A DNA stretch of 64,000 nt, taken from NCBI RefSeq assembly GCF_003946865.1, contig NZ_QXTH01000004.1, positions 186,001 through 250,000 on the forward strand, read 5' to 3'. Position numbers and translations under genes: made by a program. Below are positions 36,028-44,751 of this stretch, one piece after another. Numbering within the stretch: the first letter of the stretch is position 1; the number at the start of each line of letters is the position of its first letter. The notes under the pieces are model-generated. The model was not told the DNA's origin. It saw only the letters and a program-made list of their open reading frames with translations, and did no database searches. The stretch is from Antribacter gilvus (GTDB lineage: Bacteria; Actinomycetota; Actinomycetes; Actinomycetales; Cellulomonadaceae).

Positions 36028-37092
36028 ATGCTCTGCCGCGTGACTGTGACAGCAACCGAACGGCGACTGGCGACCGTCGAGACCATCGCCGACATTGGTC
36101 CGATCCCTGATGCCGACTCCATCGTCCGCGCGCGCATCCGCGGGTGGGACGTTGTGGTGAAGGTCGGCGAGTTCGAGGTCGGCGACCCCTGCGTCTACTT
36201 CGAGATCGACTCGCTCCTGGACGTGACCGACCCGCGGTTTGCGTTCCTCGCAGCGCGCGGAGCTCAAACCGCGGCGGACGGCAGGCGGGGTCACGTGCTC
36301 AAGACGGCGCGGCTCCGAGGTCAGTACTCACAGGGCCTTGCGCTCCCGCTCAACCTCTTCCCCGAGGTTCTCGAGCGCGTCCCGGGAACCGACGTGACGA
36401 CCGTCCTTGATGTGGTCAAGTGGGAACCTCCCGTCCCCGCGCAGATCTCCGGTGTCGTCCGAGGCCCGCGTCCGTCCTGGATCCCGGCGACCGACGAGGA
36501 GCGCATCCAGAACGTCGCCGCCATCCTCGAGACCGAGCGCGACGACTGGATCGCAACCGAAAAGCTCGACGGGACGTCGTCGACCTACTACGTGGACCCG
36601 TCCACTGGCACGTCCGGCGTGTGCGGTCGGAACTGGGACCTCCTCGAGTCGGAGGACAACACCCTTTGGCGGCTCGGGCGGCGACACCGCCTCCACGAAC
36701 TCATCGAGGCCACCTGGCCCGATGCTCGGGCCGCCGTCCAGGGCGAGGTCTACGGCGAGGCCATTCAGGCCAACCCGCTCAAGGTCCACGGTCAACACTT
36801 CGGTCTCTTCACGATCCGGGTCGACGGCGCAGAACTGGCGCGCGGGGACTGGCCGGACTGGGCGCTCGAGCTCTCGGTTCCCCTCCGCGAAGACCTCCGG
36901 TTCCCGAGTTCGGTCACAGAAGCCTTGTCCGACATCGACGGTCTCCGCTCCGCGGTCAGCCCCGATCGCCCCGCTGAAGGAGTGGTGTGGCGCGCTCTCG
37001 GTGCGTCGACGGTCCAACTGCCTGACGGGACGCCCTCCCGGGCGTCCTTCAAGGTGCTCTCGAACCGCTACCTGCTGAAGCACGACCGCTGA
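36028..37092 (+). CDS. RNA ligase (DRB0094/Rnl5-like)
   Basis: A 354-residue nucleotidyltransferase-type ligase. An N-terminal OB-like domain (residues about 1-130, VVVKVGEFEVGDPCVYFEIDS) precedes the adenylation domain. In that domain, motif I EKLDGTS has the nucleotidyl lysine at Lys179. Motif III/IIIa lies in VQGEVYGEAIQ and LKVHGQHFGLFTI, motif IV in EGVVWR and motif V in SFKVLSNRYLLK. The N-terminal-OB architecture matches the Deinococcus DRB0094 RNA ligase group, which seals nicked RNA. The start could be the ATG at 36028 or the GTG at 36040; neither has a clear ribosome binding site. No kinase/phosphatase or toxin partner adjoins. Confidence 0.87.
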   Translation: MLCRVTVTATERRLATVETIADIGPIPDADSIVRARIRGWDVVVKVGEFEVGDPCVYFEIDSLLDVTDPRFAFLAARGAQTAADGRRGHVLKTARLRGQYSQGLALPLNLFPEVLERVPGTDVTTVLDVVKWEPPVPAQISGVVRGPRPSWIPATDEERIQNVAAILETERDDWIATEKLDGTSSTYYVDPSTGTSGVCGRNWDLLESEDNTLWRLGRRHRLHELIEATWPDARAAVQGEVYGEAIQANPLKVHGQHFGLFTIRVDGAELARGDWPDWALELSVPLREDLRFPSSVTEALSDIDGLRSAVSPDRPAEGVVWRALGASTVQLPDGTPSRASFKVLSNRYLLKHDR

Positions 37093-37093
37093 T

Positions 37094-37127
37094 CGCTTCG
37101 CCGGCCACACCAGTGGCCGGCGAAGCG
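37094..37127. terminator. Strong bidirectional terminator hairpin
   Basis: CGCTTCGCCGGCCAC (37094-37108) and GTGGCCGGCGAAGCG (37113-37127) form a perfect 15-bp stem with a 4-nt loop, between the convergent RNA ligase and secreted-protein genes. Confidence 0.85.
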
Positions 37128-37138
37128 GGGACCGACGG

Positions 37139-38092
37139 TCAGCGGGAGAGAAGAACCTGCAGCTCTCCGATGGTGACCGGGGTGCTGTTGGTCTGCGGCG
37201 GGACGTTGATCGAGCCGCGCTGACCGCCACCCCGCCACTCAACCGTCCAGTAAGCAGTCGCCGACAGTGTGAAGTTTCCTGGGTGCTGGTTCAGGTTTCC
37301 GGGAATGCCACACGTCGGCGACGGGGAGGCGTTGTTGCGGCCGTCGTACGGCGTGCCCGCTGCGTTGGCGCCCCGGCAGGTGACGGTCGCACGAGCGATG
37401 CCGGAGTCGCGGTCGGTGAGGGTCCACGTGATGCGGTCGAGGGTTCCCGTGGCTGTGACGGAGAGGCCACCGTCTGCGGCCGTTCGCGTGATGGGGCCGA
37501 CCGTGTTGTCCGCGGGGTTCGCGACCCAGAGCCACATGGGGAGGCCGATGACGCCCATGGCACCGGGCTTTGTTGACGTGCTCGGCGGGGTGCTGCCCAT
37601 CTCGCCCATGGTGAGTTGCATCTGGGCGACGGCACGACGCGCGAGTTCTTCCGGACTCGGGCCTGCTGGCGCCGCCGCGGCGGACCAGTAATACGAATGG
37701 CCAGCACATGATTCAAGGTCCGCGGCGCCTACACAGGGAAATGGCGTGCACTCAAGGATCGACCCGTCGGTATTCCCATTCCATACCGGCTCATCCGTAC
37801 CTGGCTGGGGATTTGCCGTTCGAATGTAGCACCGGCCGTCCCAGGAGCCATACGCACCGGCACATGGGATCTCCTGCGAACCATAGTGACATACGCGTGG
37901 ACCTCCACCGCCTCCGCCCCCAGGCCCCTCCGCGCCGCCACCTTCGCCGTCTTCGCAAATGAGGCCAAATGTGCCGTCAGGCTTAAGGTACTCAATACAT
38001 CCGGGCGGTGGCGCGACCGAAGCTTGGGCGAAGGGGGCCGTGACCATCGTTAGCGCGACGAGCACGACAAGTGTTGCGAGCCGAGTCAACAT
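37139..38092 (-). CDS. Secreted protein with PKD-like C-terminal domain
   Basis: A 317-residue exported protein. The signal peptide (residues 1-25, ending AQASV) is followed by a Gly-rich linker (residues about 50-66), a Cys-rich middle (six to eight Cys between 66 and 130) and a Ser/Thr hinge. The C-terminal beta domain has GLPMWLWV, ITWTLTDRDSG and YWTVEWRGGG, a layout seen in a widespread actinobacterial exported family often mislabelled ATP/GTP-binding. The ATG overlaps the upstream anchored-protein gene by 7 bp. It is the second gene of a pair that parallels 24.97-23.54 kb. Function is unknown. Confidence 0.75.
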   Translation of the reverse strand: MLTRLATLVVLVALTMVTAPFAQASVAPPPGCIEYLKPDGTFGLICEDGEGGGAEGPGGGGGGGPRVCHYGSQEIPCAGAYGSWDGRCYIRTANPQPGTDEPVWNGNTDGSILECTPFPCVGAADLESCAGHSYYWSAAAAPAGPSPEELARRAVAQMQLTMGEMGSTPPSTSTKPGAMGVIGLPMWLWVANPADNTVGPITRTAADGGLSVTATGTLDRITWTLTDRDSGIARATVTCRGANAAGTPYDGRNNASPSPTCGIPGNLNQHPGNFTLSATAYWTVEWRGGGQRGSINVPPQTNSTPVTIGELQVLLSR

Positions 38093-38745
38093 GTCCTCTC
38101 CGCACGCCGAACCTCTTCATTAACAGTCCACTCGCTGCGCAACCCCTGGTGAGCCATCTTGTATGAGATTACATATCGCGTGGGAGTTGCCGCATCGCGT
38201 GGAACCTCGGTCCCATCAGCAAGAAACGATCTAACACTTTCAAAGTCGACGCATGCATCGATCGCCACGACTTCAAGTCCTTCATCGGACGGTTCGTATC
38301 CGGTTACAACCAAGGACTCCACACGCGCTGCGCCGGTAGAATAGTCACCCGCCTCAGCACTTCGCTGGTACACGCGACTAATGGCGCGCCAAACCTCTGG
38401 ATGTCCGTAGAACTGACCGAGTTTGGTCTCCCAGTCCGCGTACCCCGCGTTCGCCACCTCCGCCGTCGTGGCGTAGTACTCCACCAGCCGCGCCTTCGCC
38501 TCAGCGATGTTCCTCGCCTTCAGCTCCTCTGGCGTCGTCGGCTCCGGCGACGGCCCCGACACCTCGAGCGGCGTGGGCGACACCGACGGCGACGGAGAGC
38601 TCGGCGGCGGAGCCGGTATGGCCCCGAGGCCTTGCTCGCTGTCCTCGCCCAGCAGGGACCCCACTCCCACGGCTACCGCGCCGGCCACCACGAGGGCAGC
38701 GACCACAGCGACCACGCGCAGCGGCGTCACGGTCTGCGACGGCAT
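38086..38745 (-). CDS. Membrane-anchored NTF2-like protein
   Basis: A 219-residue protein with one N-terminal hydrophobic helix (about residues 9-32) and a Pro/Ser linker. The exported alpha+beta domain (ELKARNIAEAKARLVEYYATTAEVANAGY...VYQRSAEAGDY) has NTF2-like layout, similar in shape to the DUF6318 protein at 24.4 kb. It ends in a Cys (RRAERTC). AGAAGGAG precedes the ATG at 38745 by 6 nt. It lies downstream of the LysM/BTAD protein gene (153 bp) and is coupled to the next secreted-protein gene. AT content is higher than in neighbouring genes. Confidence 0.72.
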   Translation of the reverse strand: MPSQTVTPLRVVAVVAALVVAGAVAVGVGSLLGEDSEQGLGAIPAPPPSSPSPSVSPTPLEVSGPSPEPTTPEELKARNIAEAKARLVEYYATTAEVANAGYADWETKLGQFYGHPEVWRAISRVYQRSAEAGDYSTGAARVESLVVTGYEPSDEGLEVVAIDACVDFESVRSFLADGTEVPRDAATPTRYVISYKMAHQGLRSEWTVNEEVRRAERTC

Positions 38746-38898
38746 GGACAACTCCTTCTGGGTCGGTCAACCCATCAAGGTTCAGACGGAAACGGGGTTC
38801 CGGCAAGGCGCCGCTGTGATAATTCACAACATCTCACCAACAGCGGACATGGGCACCCCAGGGGTTCAGCCAAGTGTCGGCCAACAGCCCCGCAGAGT

Positions 38899-41800
38899 TC
38901 ACCTGCCCCGCGCGCGCCTTCCCGCCAGCGCGTGCATCTCGGAGATGAGCTCCTCGGTCTCCGGCTCGGGCTCCAGCTCGAGCTGCTCGAGGTGGTCCCG
39001 CAGCCGGTCGACGAGCCGACCCACGGCGTCCACGCGCCCGCCTGCCCATTCTGCCCGGATCCCGTTGCGCCACGAACGCTCGTCCACGGGGTCCACGAGC
39101 CGCCCGACCCGGGACGCCTCCCGTGCGAGCGCCACGTCACCCGACGCGAGCGCCCGACGCGCCACCTCGTGCGCCACGTCGACCACCCCTGCGGTGATCT
39201 CCTGCAGCAGCGTCTCCGCCCACACGTACTTGCGCGCGGGTGCATCCTCGAACGGCCTGCCGCGCACCAGCGACAGCGCGTTGAGCAGGTCGTCCATGGG
39301 TGCGGTGGTCACGTCCGGTCCCACGAGCTCGCAGAACTGGTCCCAGTCGGTCGTGACGCCGCGCAGCCGGTAGCCGGCGGACTCCTGGTCCACCTGGGCG
39401 CCGTCGTCGGACGACCAGTACCGCGGCAGGTGCTCGTACCCGTACGCGTCCACGCCCATCCAGCGCCGCGCCCGAGACACCGCGGACCGCCGCGTCGCCA
39501 GGTTCGGCTCGCGCGAGGGCCAGAGTGACCGGGAGATGTCCGCGCCGCGAGCCCCCGGGTTGAACGCGAGGTAGGCCACGAGCTCCAGGGCCTGCCGCTG
39601 GTGCGACGCCGGCAGCGGCGTGCCCTGCACCCCGGCCAGCTCAACAGTCCCCAGCACCCTGACCACGGGCGTGCGCGCGGGCTTGGGCTCCACGGGAGGC
39701 GTCAGCGGGTCGAAGTCCCCCGACCCGAGGCTGCCGCCCGCACCGGGTCCACCGTCCCCCGCCCCGCCGGCCCCGACGGGCGCGGGAGCAGGCTCCCCCG
39801 TCGGACCGTCGGCGAGCGCCATCGGCGCCGCGACCGGACGCTCTGCCAGGTCCACGCCGCCGCCGAAGGCGCGGCGTGCGGCCGCCCCGACGGGCACGGC
39901 CTGGACCTGGATGTCCGCGATCCGCGGCTCCTCCGGTGCGATGTGCCGACCCCACTCGGGACCGGGCACCGCCTCCGGGTCGGCGAGCAGCTCGAGCGCC
40001 TGCGCATACGTCGCGGTGTCGAGCTGCTGCGGTCGCAGAGCGATGTACGCGGGCACGAGCACCCCGCGCGTCGTATCTCCTCCGGTCAGCTCACCGGTCA
40101 GGTCCAAGACCCACTCCCCCAAGTCGGCACTTGATGTCACAGCGGCGATCCCCACGCCCGGGACCCTGTCGACCAGGGCCTCCAGCGCGGTCCTCTCAGC
40201 GGTCCCCAGCCGCTCCCCCACGAGCAGGATCTCCGGCGTCCACGCGTCCATCGCGAGCCCGCGCCCCCGGGCGTCGGCCACGCTGTGCGCGCCCACCTGC
40301 GAGAGCGTGCGCTCCACGTCGGCCGCACGGGCCTCCAGCTCGCGCACGATCCCGGCGAGGCTCGGCACGTGCCGCACCCGACCGGTGTCGACCACGCCCG
40401 GCAGGTCGCCGAGCGCGCCCACGACCGTGACCTGCAGGTCGTCGGCCCAGAGGCTCGTCGCCAGCTCGATCGCGAGCGCGGACAAGGTCGCCTGCGCGGC
40501 CTGGTCCGTCCCCCGGATGTCGAGGCACGCGATGTTCTCCAGGTCGAGCAGGAGGTGGGTGTTCTCGTCGTCGTGCCCGATGGTCACCAGCGACGGGTAG
40601 GGCGCGTCGCCCGCAGCCTTTGTGACGAGCTCGTCGGCCTCTTCAGCCGCGAGCTGCCACACGTACCGGTCCGCCGTGCTGATCCAGGGCCGCGGAAGGT
40701 CCGCCGGACGGTCCAGGTACAGCTCCAGGAACTCGCCGCTCTTCAGCCGCGCCACGCGGACGCCCGGCAGCGCGAGCCCGCGCTCCCGGTGCCACTGCGC
40801 AAGGCTCCGCAGGGCGAGGTCCACCTGCTCCCGGCCGAACGGGTCCTCCACCGCTCGCAGCTGCTGCTCGAGCGCGGCGACCGGCGATCCGTCGGCCGGC
40901 AGCGCCAGACGCTCGCCCGCCTTGCGCCGACGTCGTGCCTCCGCCCGCCGCGCGGCCACCAGCGCCAGGATCCCGGCCGCCAGCAGGCCGCCGATGCCGG
41001 TCACGGTCCGGATGTCGACGATCTCCTCGAGCTCCTCCGCGAGGTCCGCCTCGGCGAGCGCCGCAGCGATCGCAGGGTCGGTGGGCTCGGGCTCCGCGGC
41101 GGCCTCGCCCGCGGCCTCACCAGCCCCGCGCGTGGTCTGGTCCTGCGCCGCCACGGGCGGTGCGGACTCCACAGCCACCTCGGGCACCCCGGCCAGCTCC
41201 TGCTGCCCGACGACGTCCCCCGCTCCAGGTGCACCACCCTCCTCGACCGGGGGTGCAGCGGGCGCGGCCTCGACCGGGGCCTCCTCGGTGATACCACCGG
41301 CCTCGGCCTCGGCAGACACCTCGGGACCCGCGGCGGACGTGGTCTCTGCCGTCGGCGCGGACTCGGTGGTGGTCTCGGTCGCGCCCTCGGTCGCGCTCTC
41401 GGGGACTGCGGTGTCCTCGGGGGCAAGGTCGGACCAGGGGTCCACAGGCTGGAGGGTCGGCTCGCTCGCGAGGTCCTCGGGCGTCACCGCCGGGTACTGC
41501 GGTTCCTGCGCCGGCTGTGCCGCGACGGGACCGGGCACGTCGAGCGCCTCGTTCGCGCCGAACACCGACGCCTCCGGGTAGGGGGCCGTCGGGAAGACGC
41601 TGGGCGTCTCGGGCGCGGCCTCCGCCGGCGCCTGCTGGGGCGCTTCGGCGATCTCGGGCGCGACGACGGCCCCCGGGGCAACCTGCTCAGCAGGCGGCAC
41701 CTGCTCGGCGGCAGGATCCTGGGCGGGCGCGGCCTCCGCCGGCGCGGACTCCTGGATCTCCGGCGCGGACAGGTCCGCCTCTGCGACGGGCTCCTCGGTG

Positions 41801-43023
41801 GCACCCCCCGGCGCCTCCGCTGCCGGGGCGCCGGTGCCCGCGGCGGTGCCCGCGGCCTCGCCCGCGGCCTCGGGCGCCGCCTCCGGAGCGGCTTCAGGTG
41901 CCGCCTCCGGAGCGGCTTCCGCCTCCGGTGCACCGTCCGCAGGAGCAGGTGCCACGTCGGCGGGAGCAGACTCAGGCGCCGGCGTCACCACCGACGCCCC
42001 CTCCGCAACCGCAGCGGTCGCCGCAGCACCCGGCACGGTGATGTTCCAGCCCGGCCGGATCAGGTCGGGATCGGTCAGCTGCGAGCCGTCCGGCTGGACG
42101 GTGCCACGCGACGCCTCGTAGAGCTCGGGGTACTTGGCACCGTCGCCGAGCTCCTCCTCCGCGATCTCCCAGAGGGTGTCGCCGGACTCGACGGTGTGGG
42201 TGCCCCCCTCCGACACGGCGCCGGACGCGGGAACGACCTCAGCGGCCGGAGCAGCGCCGACGGCGTCCGTGGGAAGCGTCAGCACCCAGCCCGGCTCGAT
42301 CCAGTGGGACCCGTCGAGCGACGCGCCGTCGGCCTGCGCCACCCCGTAGTTGAGGTTCGCGATCTCCTTGAAGCGCGTCCCGTCGCCCAGGGTCTGCGCG
42401 GCGATGCGCCACAGCGAGTCGCCCGGCTTCACGGTGTACGTGGCAGGTGCCGAGGTAGGGGCGGCAACTGCCCCCCGGCTCGCGACGTCGCCCCCCGTCG
42501 TCGCGGTCGCTCTCCCTACCTCGGCGGTCATGTCTCCCCCCGCCTCGGCGAGGGAAGAAACTGAGGTGAGCTCTGCCGTCGGGCCGCCTGTGGCGGCCGG
42601 AGCGGCGAAGGCCGGACCCGCTCCGGGTGCGGAGACGAGCATGAGCACCACGGCACCGACGAGGACGGCGGCAGCACGCTGCTGCATCCCCAGGCCCGCG
42701 AGGCGGGGCGAGCGCACGCCGCGCGCCGCGGCGACGACCTCGATCAGGACGGCGACCGTGAAGGTCAGCCACGCGAGCCAGCCCACCACCTTGACGAGGC
42801 CGAGCAGCACGGCGCCGGTCACGTCGGGCGTGCTCAGGGTGGCGACGACGCTGTCCCACGTGACCGGTCCGGTCAGGATGGGGCCGCCGAAGAACCACAA
42901 CGCAGCCGGGATCCCGGCCACGAGCACGAGCAGGACCAGTGCTGCGGCGAGGCCGCGCGCCAGTCGCGCGCCCAGGGAGGGCGGGACCTGAGGCGTGGTG
43001 TTGTGGGTCGAGGTGCTCATCAT
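38899..43023 (-). CDS. Transmembrane LysM protein with cytoplasmic winged-helix/BTAD regulator
   Basis: A 1374-residue multidomain protein. Three helices (about 23-45, 70-97, 115-135) precede two extracellular LysM domains (195-250 and 275-331; TYTVKPGDSLWRIA and THTVESGDTLWEIA). A 340-residue Ala/Pro/Glu-rich stalk and a fourth helix (671-691) follow. The cytoplasmic half carries an alpha/beta region, then an OmpR-type winged helix (about 1122-1225) and a BTAD domain (about 1226-1370). Arg clusters before helix 1, between helices 2 and 3, and after helix 4 agree with LysM outside and BTAD inside. It could link peptidoglycan binding to transcription or to pilus assembly. It is the last gene of the tadE-tadE-tadG unit (ATGA overlap). 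Confidence 0.88.
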   Translation of the reverse strand: MMSTSTHNTTPQVPPSLGARLARGLAAALVLLVLVAGIPAALWFFGGPILTGPVTWDSVVATLSTPDVTGAVLLGLVKVVGWLAWLTFTVAVLIEVVAAARGVRSPRLAGLGMQQRAAAVLVGAVVLMLVSAPGAGPAFAAPAATGGPTAELTSVSSLAEAGGDMTAEVGRATATTGGDVASRGAVAAPTSAPATYTVKPGDSLWRIAAQTLGDGTRFKEIANLNYGVAQADGASLDGSHWIEPGWVLTLPTDAVGAAPAAEVVPASGAVSEGGTHTVESGDTLWEIAEEELGDGAKYPELYEASRGTVQPDGSQLTDPDLIRPGWNITVPGAAATAAVAEGASVVTPAPESAPADVAPAPADGAPEAEAAPEAAPEAAPEAAPEAAGEAAGTAAGTGAPAAEAPGGATEEPVAEADLSAPEIQESAPAEAAPAQDPAAEQVPPAEQVAPGAVVAPEIAEAPQQAPAEAAPETPSVFPTAPYPEASVFGANEALDVPGPVAAQPAQEPQYPAVTPEDLASEPTLQPVDPWSDLAPEDTAVPESATEGATETTTESAPTAETTSAAGPEVSAEAEAGGITEEAPVEAAPAAPPVEEGGAPGAGDVVGQQELAGVPEVAVESAPPVAAQDQTTRGAGEAAGEAAAEPEPTDPAIAAALAEADLAEELEEIVDIRTVTGIGGLLAAGILALVAARRAEARRRRKAGERLALPADGSPVAALEQQLRAVEDPFGREQVDLALRSLAQWHRERGLALPGVRVARLKSGEFLELYLDRPADLPRPWISTADRYVWQLAAEEADELVTKAAGDAPYPSLVTIGHDDENTHLLLDLENIACLDIRGTDQAAQATLSALAIELATSLWADDLQVTVVGALGDLPGVVDTGRVRHVPSLAGIVRELEARAADVERTLSQVGAHSVADARGRGLAMDAWTPEILLVGERLGTAERTALEALVDRVPGVGIAAVTSSADLGEWVLDLTGELTGGDTTRGVLVPAYIALRPQQLDTATYAQALELLADPEAVPGPEWGRHIAPEEPRIADIQVQAVPVGAAARRAFGGGVDLAERPVAAPMALADGPTGEPAPAPVGAGGAGDGGPGAGGSLGSGDFDPLTPPVEPKPARTPVVRVLGTVELAGVQGTPLPASHQRQALELVAYLAFNPGARGADISRSLWPSREPNLATRRSAVSRARRWMGVDAYGYEHLPRYWSSDDGAQVDQESAGYRLRGVTTDWDQFCELVGPDVTTAPMDDLLNALSLVRGRPFEDAPARKYVWAETLLQEITAGVVDVAHEVARRALASGDVALAREASRVGRLVDPVDERSWRNGIRAEWAGGRVDAVGRLVDRLRDHLEQLELEPEPETEELISEMHALAGRRARGR

Positions 43024-43493
43024 GGGGCCTCCTCCCCGATACCGCGGACTGCTCGGGCCTCGGCGGTCGCCTCGGCGGTCAGCTGGTTGATGCCGATCAT
43101 CGGCAGGAACCTGGTCTGGTAGGTGACCTGGGCACGCACTGTGACCGTGGCGCCGTCCACCGTGACGACGTTGCCCTGCACGCCCGCGGCCGCGAGGTTT
43201 GCGTTGGCGGCGTTGATGGCCGCCGCGGGATCGATCCTCGGGGCGTCACCGTTCATCGCGGCGGCGATGCCGATCTGCTGCGCGGCGGCGCGGGCCGCCT
43301 GCTCCGCCGCGTACTGCGCCTCGTCGTTGGCGTGCAGCTTGCCGCCACCGTCCACGACGAGGCCGATCGCGATGATCAGCGCGGGGATCAGGCCGGCAGC
43401 GAGGATCGAGACCTCGCCACGCTCGTCCCGGGGACTTCCCGGATCGGGCTTCCGGACGCCGGGCCTTCGGAACTCGCTCGACCACCGCTTCAT
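43020..43493 (-). CDS. TadG-like pilus assembly protein
   Basis: A 157-residue protein with a basic N-terminus and one N-terminal helix (SILAAGLIPALIIAIGLVVDG, about residues 29-49) ending in the VDGGG pattern of TadG-type proteins. An exported domain follows, with AQYAAEQAARAAAQ, typical of pseudopilin-like tails. It belongs to the minor pseudopilin group that assembles with Flp. The start overlaps the preceding tadE stop and its own stop overlaps the LysM/BTAD start, so all four genes are translationally coupled. Confidence 0.82.
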   Translation of the reverse strand: MKRWSSEFRRPGVRKPDPGSPRDERGEVSILAAGLIPALIIAIGLVVDGGGKLHANDEAQYAAEQAARAAAQQIGIAAAMNGDAPRIDPAAAINAANANLAAAGVQGNVVTVDGATVTVRAQVTYQTRFLPMIGINQLTAEATAEARAVRGIGEEAP

Positions 43494-43942
43494 GACCGCC
43501 CCCTGTATGCGTCGAGCACCGACGTACCTGTCGCCGTGATGGTCCGGCTGCCCGGCACCCCGGGCAGGCCCAGGTCTGCGAGCGGCACCACGCACGCCAC
43601 CGTGACCTGGACCGTTCCCGTCTCTCCCAGCGGGAGCTGGAACGCTTGCGTGTTGGGCTGCACCGTCGTCCGGGCGCAGCGGACGTTCGAGTTCGCCAGC
43701 GTGGTGGTGGCGGTGGTCTGCGCCTGCGCGGCGGCCACGGCCGCCGTCCGGCTGATCGACGCCGACCGCGCGGCCTCGTTCGCCGCCGACTGCACCACTC
43801 CCTCGGCCAGGATCAGCCGCCCGGCCATGATCAGCATCAGCCCCACGAGGAGCAGCACGGGGAAGATCACCGCCGTGTTCACCGCGACGTTCCCGGTCTC
43901 GTCGCGGCGCCCCGCCCGCACGCTCACCGCCCGCACGCTCAC
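43490..43942 (-). CDS. TadE-like minor pseudopilin (second)
   Basis: A 150-residue protein. An N-terminal DETGNVAVNTAVIFPVLLLV segment gives the TadE helix (about residues 15-40) with the conserved Glu just before it, followed by an Ala-rich amphipathic stretch (ANEAARSASISRTAAVAAAQ). A C-terminal beta region has a Cys pair (VRCA...VACV). It starts at a GTG overlapping the upstream tadE stop as GTGA. It is a probable substrate of the prepilin peptidase or an assembly factor for the Flp pilus. Confidence 0.82.
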   Translation of the reverse strand: MSVRAVSVRAGRRDETGNVAVNTAVIFPVLLLVGLMLIMAGRLILAEGVVQSAANEAARSASISRTAAVAAAQAQTTATTTLANSNVRCARTTVQPNTQAFQLPLGETGTVQVTVACVVPLADLGLPGVPGSRTITATGTSVLDAYRGRS

Positions 43943-44364
43943 GGCGCACCCGCCGAGGTGAACCGCTCCACCGGGCCGGTCGCGGTCTGCACGATCCGCA
44001 GGCCCCGGAGCCCGGGGACGATCGACGGCGCCAGGCCCGAGACGGTCGCCGTCGCCTGGGTTGCGCCCCGGTCCACCGCGACCTGGACGCTCGCGAACAC
44101 GCCGTCCCCGGCGCGAGCGATCCGCGCGGCCGCCTCCCGGTGGCCGGCCTCGGCGCTCCCGCCCTCGACCCGCGCGGCCTGCACCGCGCCGTTCGCGACC
44201 GACTGGGCCGTGTTCTGCGCGTGGTAGTAGATGACTCCCTGCACCATCCCGAAGACCAGCAGCAGCACGATGGGGTAGGTGATGACGGTCTGCAGGGAGG
44301 CCGCCCCTGCCTCGCTATCCGCACCCCGCGCAGGGGTCGTCCCAGGGCGAACGCGCTCGTTCAT
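43939..44364 (-). CDS. TadE-like minor pseudopilin (first)
   Basis: A 141-residue protein with the TadE layout: a polar start, EAGAASLQTVITYPIVLLLVFGMVQ (helix at about residues 23-44), then YYHAQNTAQSVANGAVQAARVEGGS and a small beta domain. The ATG follows AGGAGGTCACAGG. It opens a four-gene unit (tadE, tadE, tadG, LysM/BTAD) 77 bp downstream of flp, and is probably transcribed with flp. Confidence 0.82.
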   Translation of the reverse strand: MNERVRPGTTPARGADSEAGAASLQTVITYPIVLLLVFGMVQGVIYYHAQNTAQSVANGAVQAARVEGGSAEAGHREAAARIARAGDGVFASVQVAVDRGATQATATVSGLAPSIVPGLRGLRIVQTATGPVERFTSAGAP

Positions 44365-44441
44365 CCTGTGACCTCCTGCTGCTGGGGTGGCTTCTCGATC
44401 GTCGGGACTCGCTCACGTGCTCGGGGTGGCGCGGCGCCGCG

Positions 44442-44711
44442 TCAGAGCTGCGCCATGTAACGGTCGACCAGCGCCTTGATGGCGATGCCCAGGGCTGTCA
44501 CGATCCCCAGCCCCACCACCGACAGCACGACGACCTCGATCGACTCGAGCCCTTCGTCCTCTCGCGTGCCTGCGCGGCGCGCGGCCAGTCGCCGGCGCAG
44601 CTCGGCGCTGCGAGCGGCGATCCGCTCGGCCACGGCCGAGCCGGCTCCCGCGGCGCGCAGGTGTGCCCGGGCCGCGGCCCGGGAGGCAGGGTGCAAGGTG
44701 GTTCGAGACAT
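44442..44711 (-). CDS. Flp-type prepilin
   Basis: An 89-residue precursor whose last 35 residues form the mature pilin. Cleavage is expected after Gly54 in REDEG/LESIEVVVLSVVG: the Gly at -1 and Glu at +5 fit type IVb prepilins. The mature part is one hydrophobic helix ending IKALVDRYMAQL. The 54-residue, Arg/Ala-rich leader is long for a Flp pilin (usually about 10-25). The common Glu-Tyr pair is Glu-Val here. A perfect 18-bp palindrome lies 41 bp upstream. It is flanked by tadC and tadE, as expected for the structural pilin. Confidence 0.82.
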   Translation of the reverse strand: MSRTTLHPASRAAARAHLRAAGAGSAVAERIAARSAELRRRLAARRAGTREDEGLESIEVVVLSVVGLGIVTALGIAIKALVDRYMAQL

Positions 44712-44751
44712 CGCGACTCCCCGTTGTGCTGTCAGGTTCTACAAATGGACA

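Noticed and set aside
38899-43023. The LysM protein considered as two fused or mis-joined genes
   Set aside because: The frame is continuous, GC3 is even, and the helices with flanking Arg clusters give one consistent topology, so a single gene is more likely.
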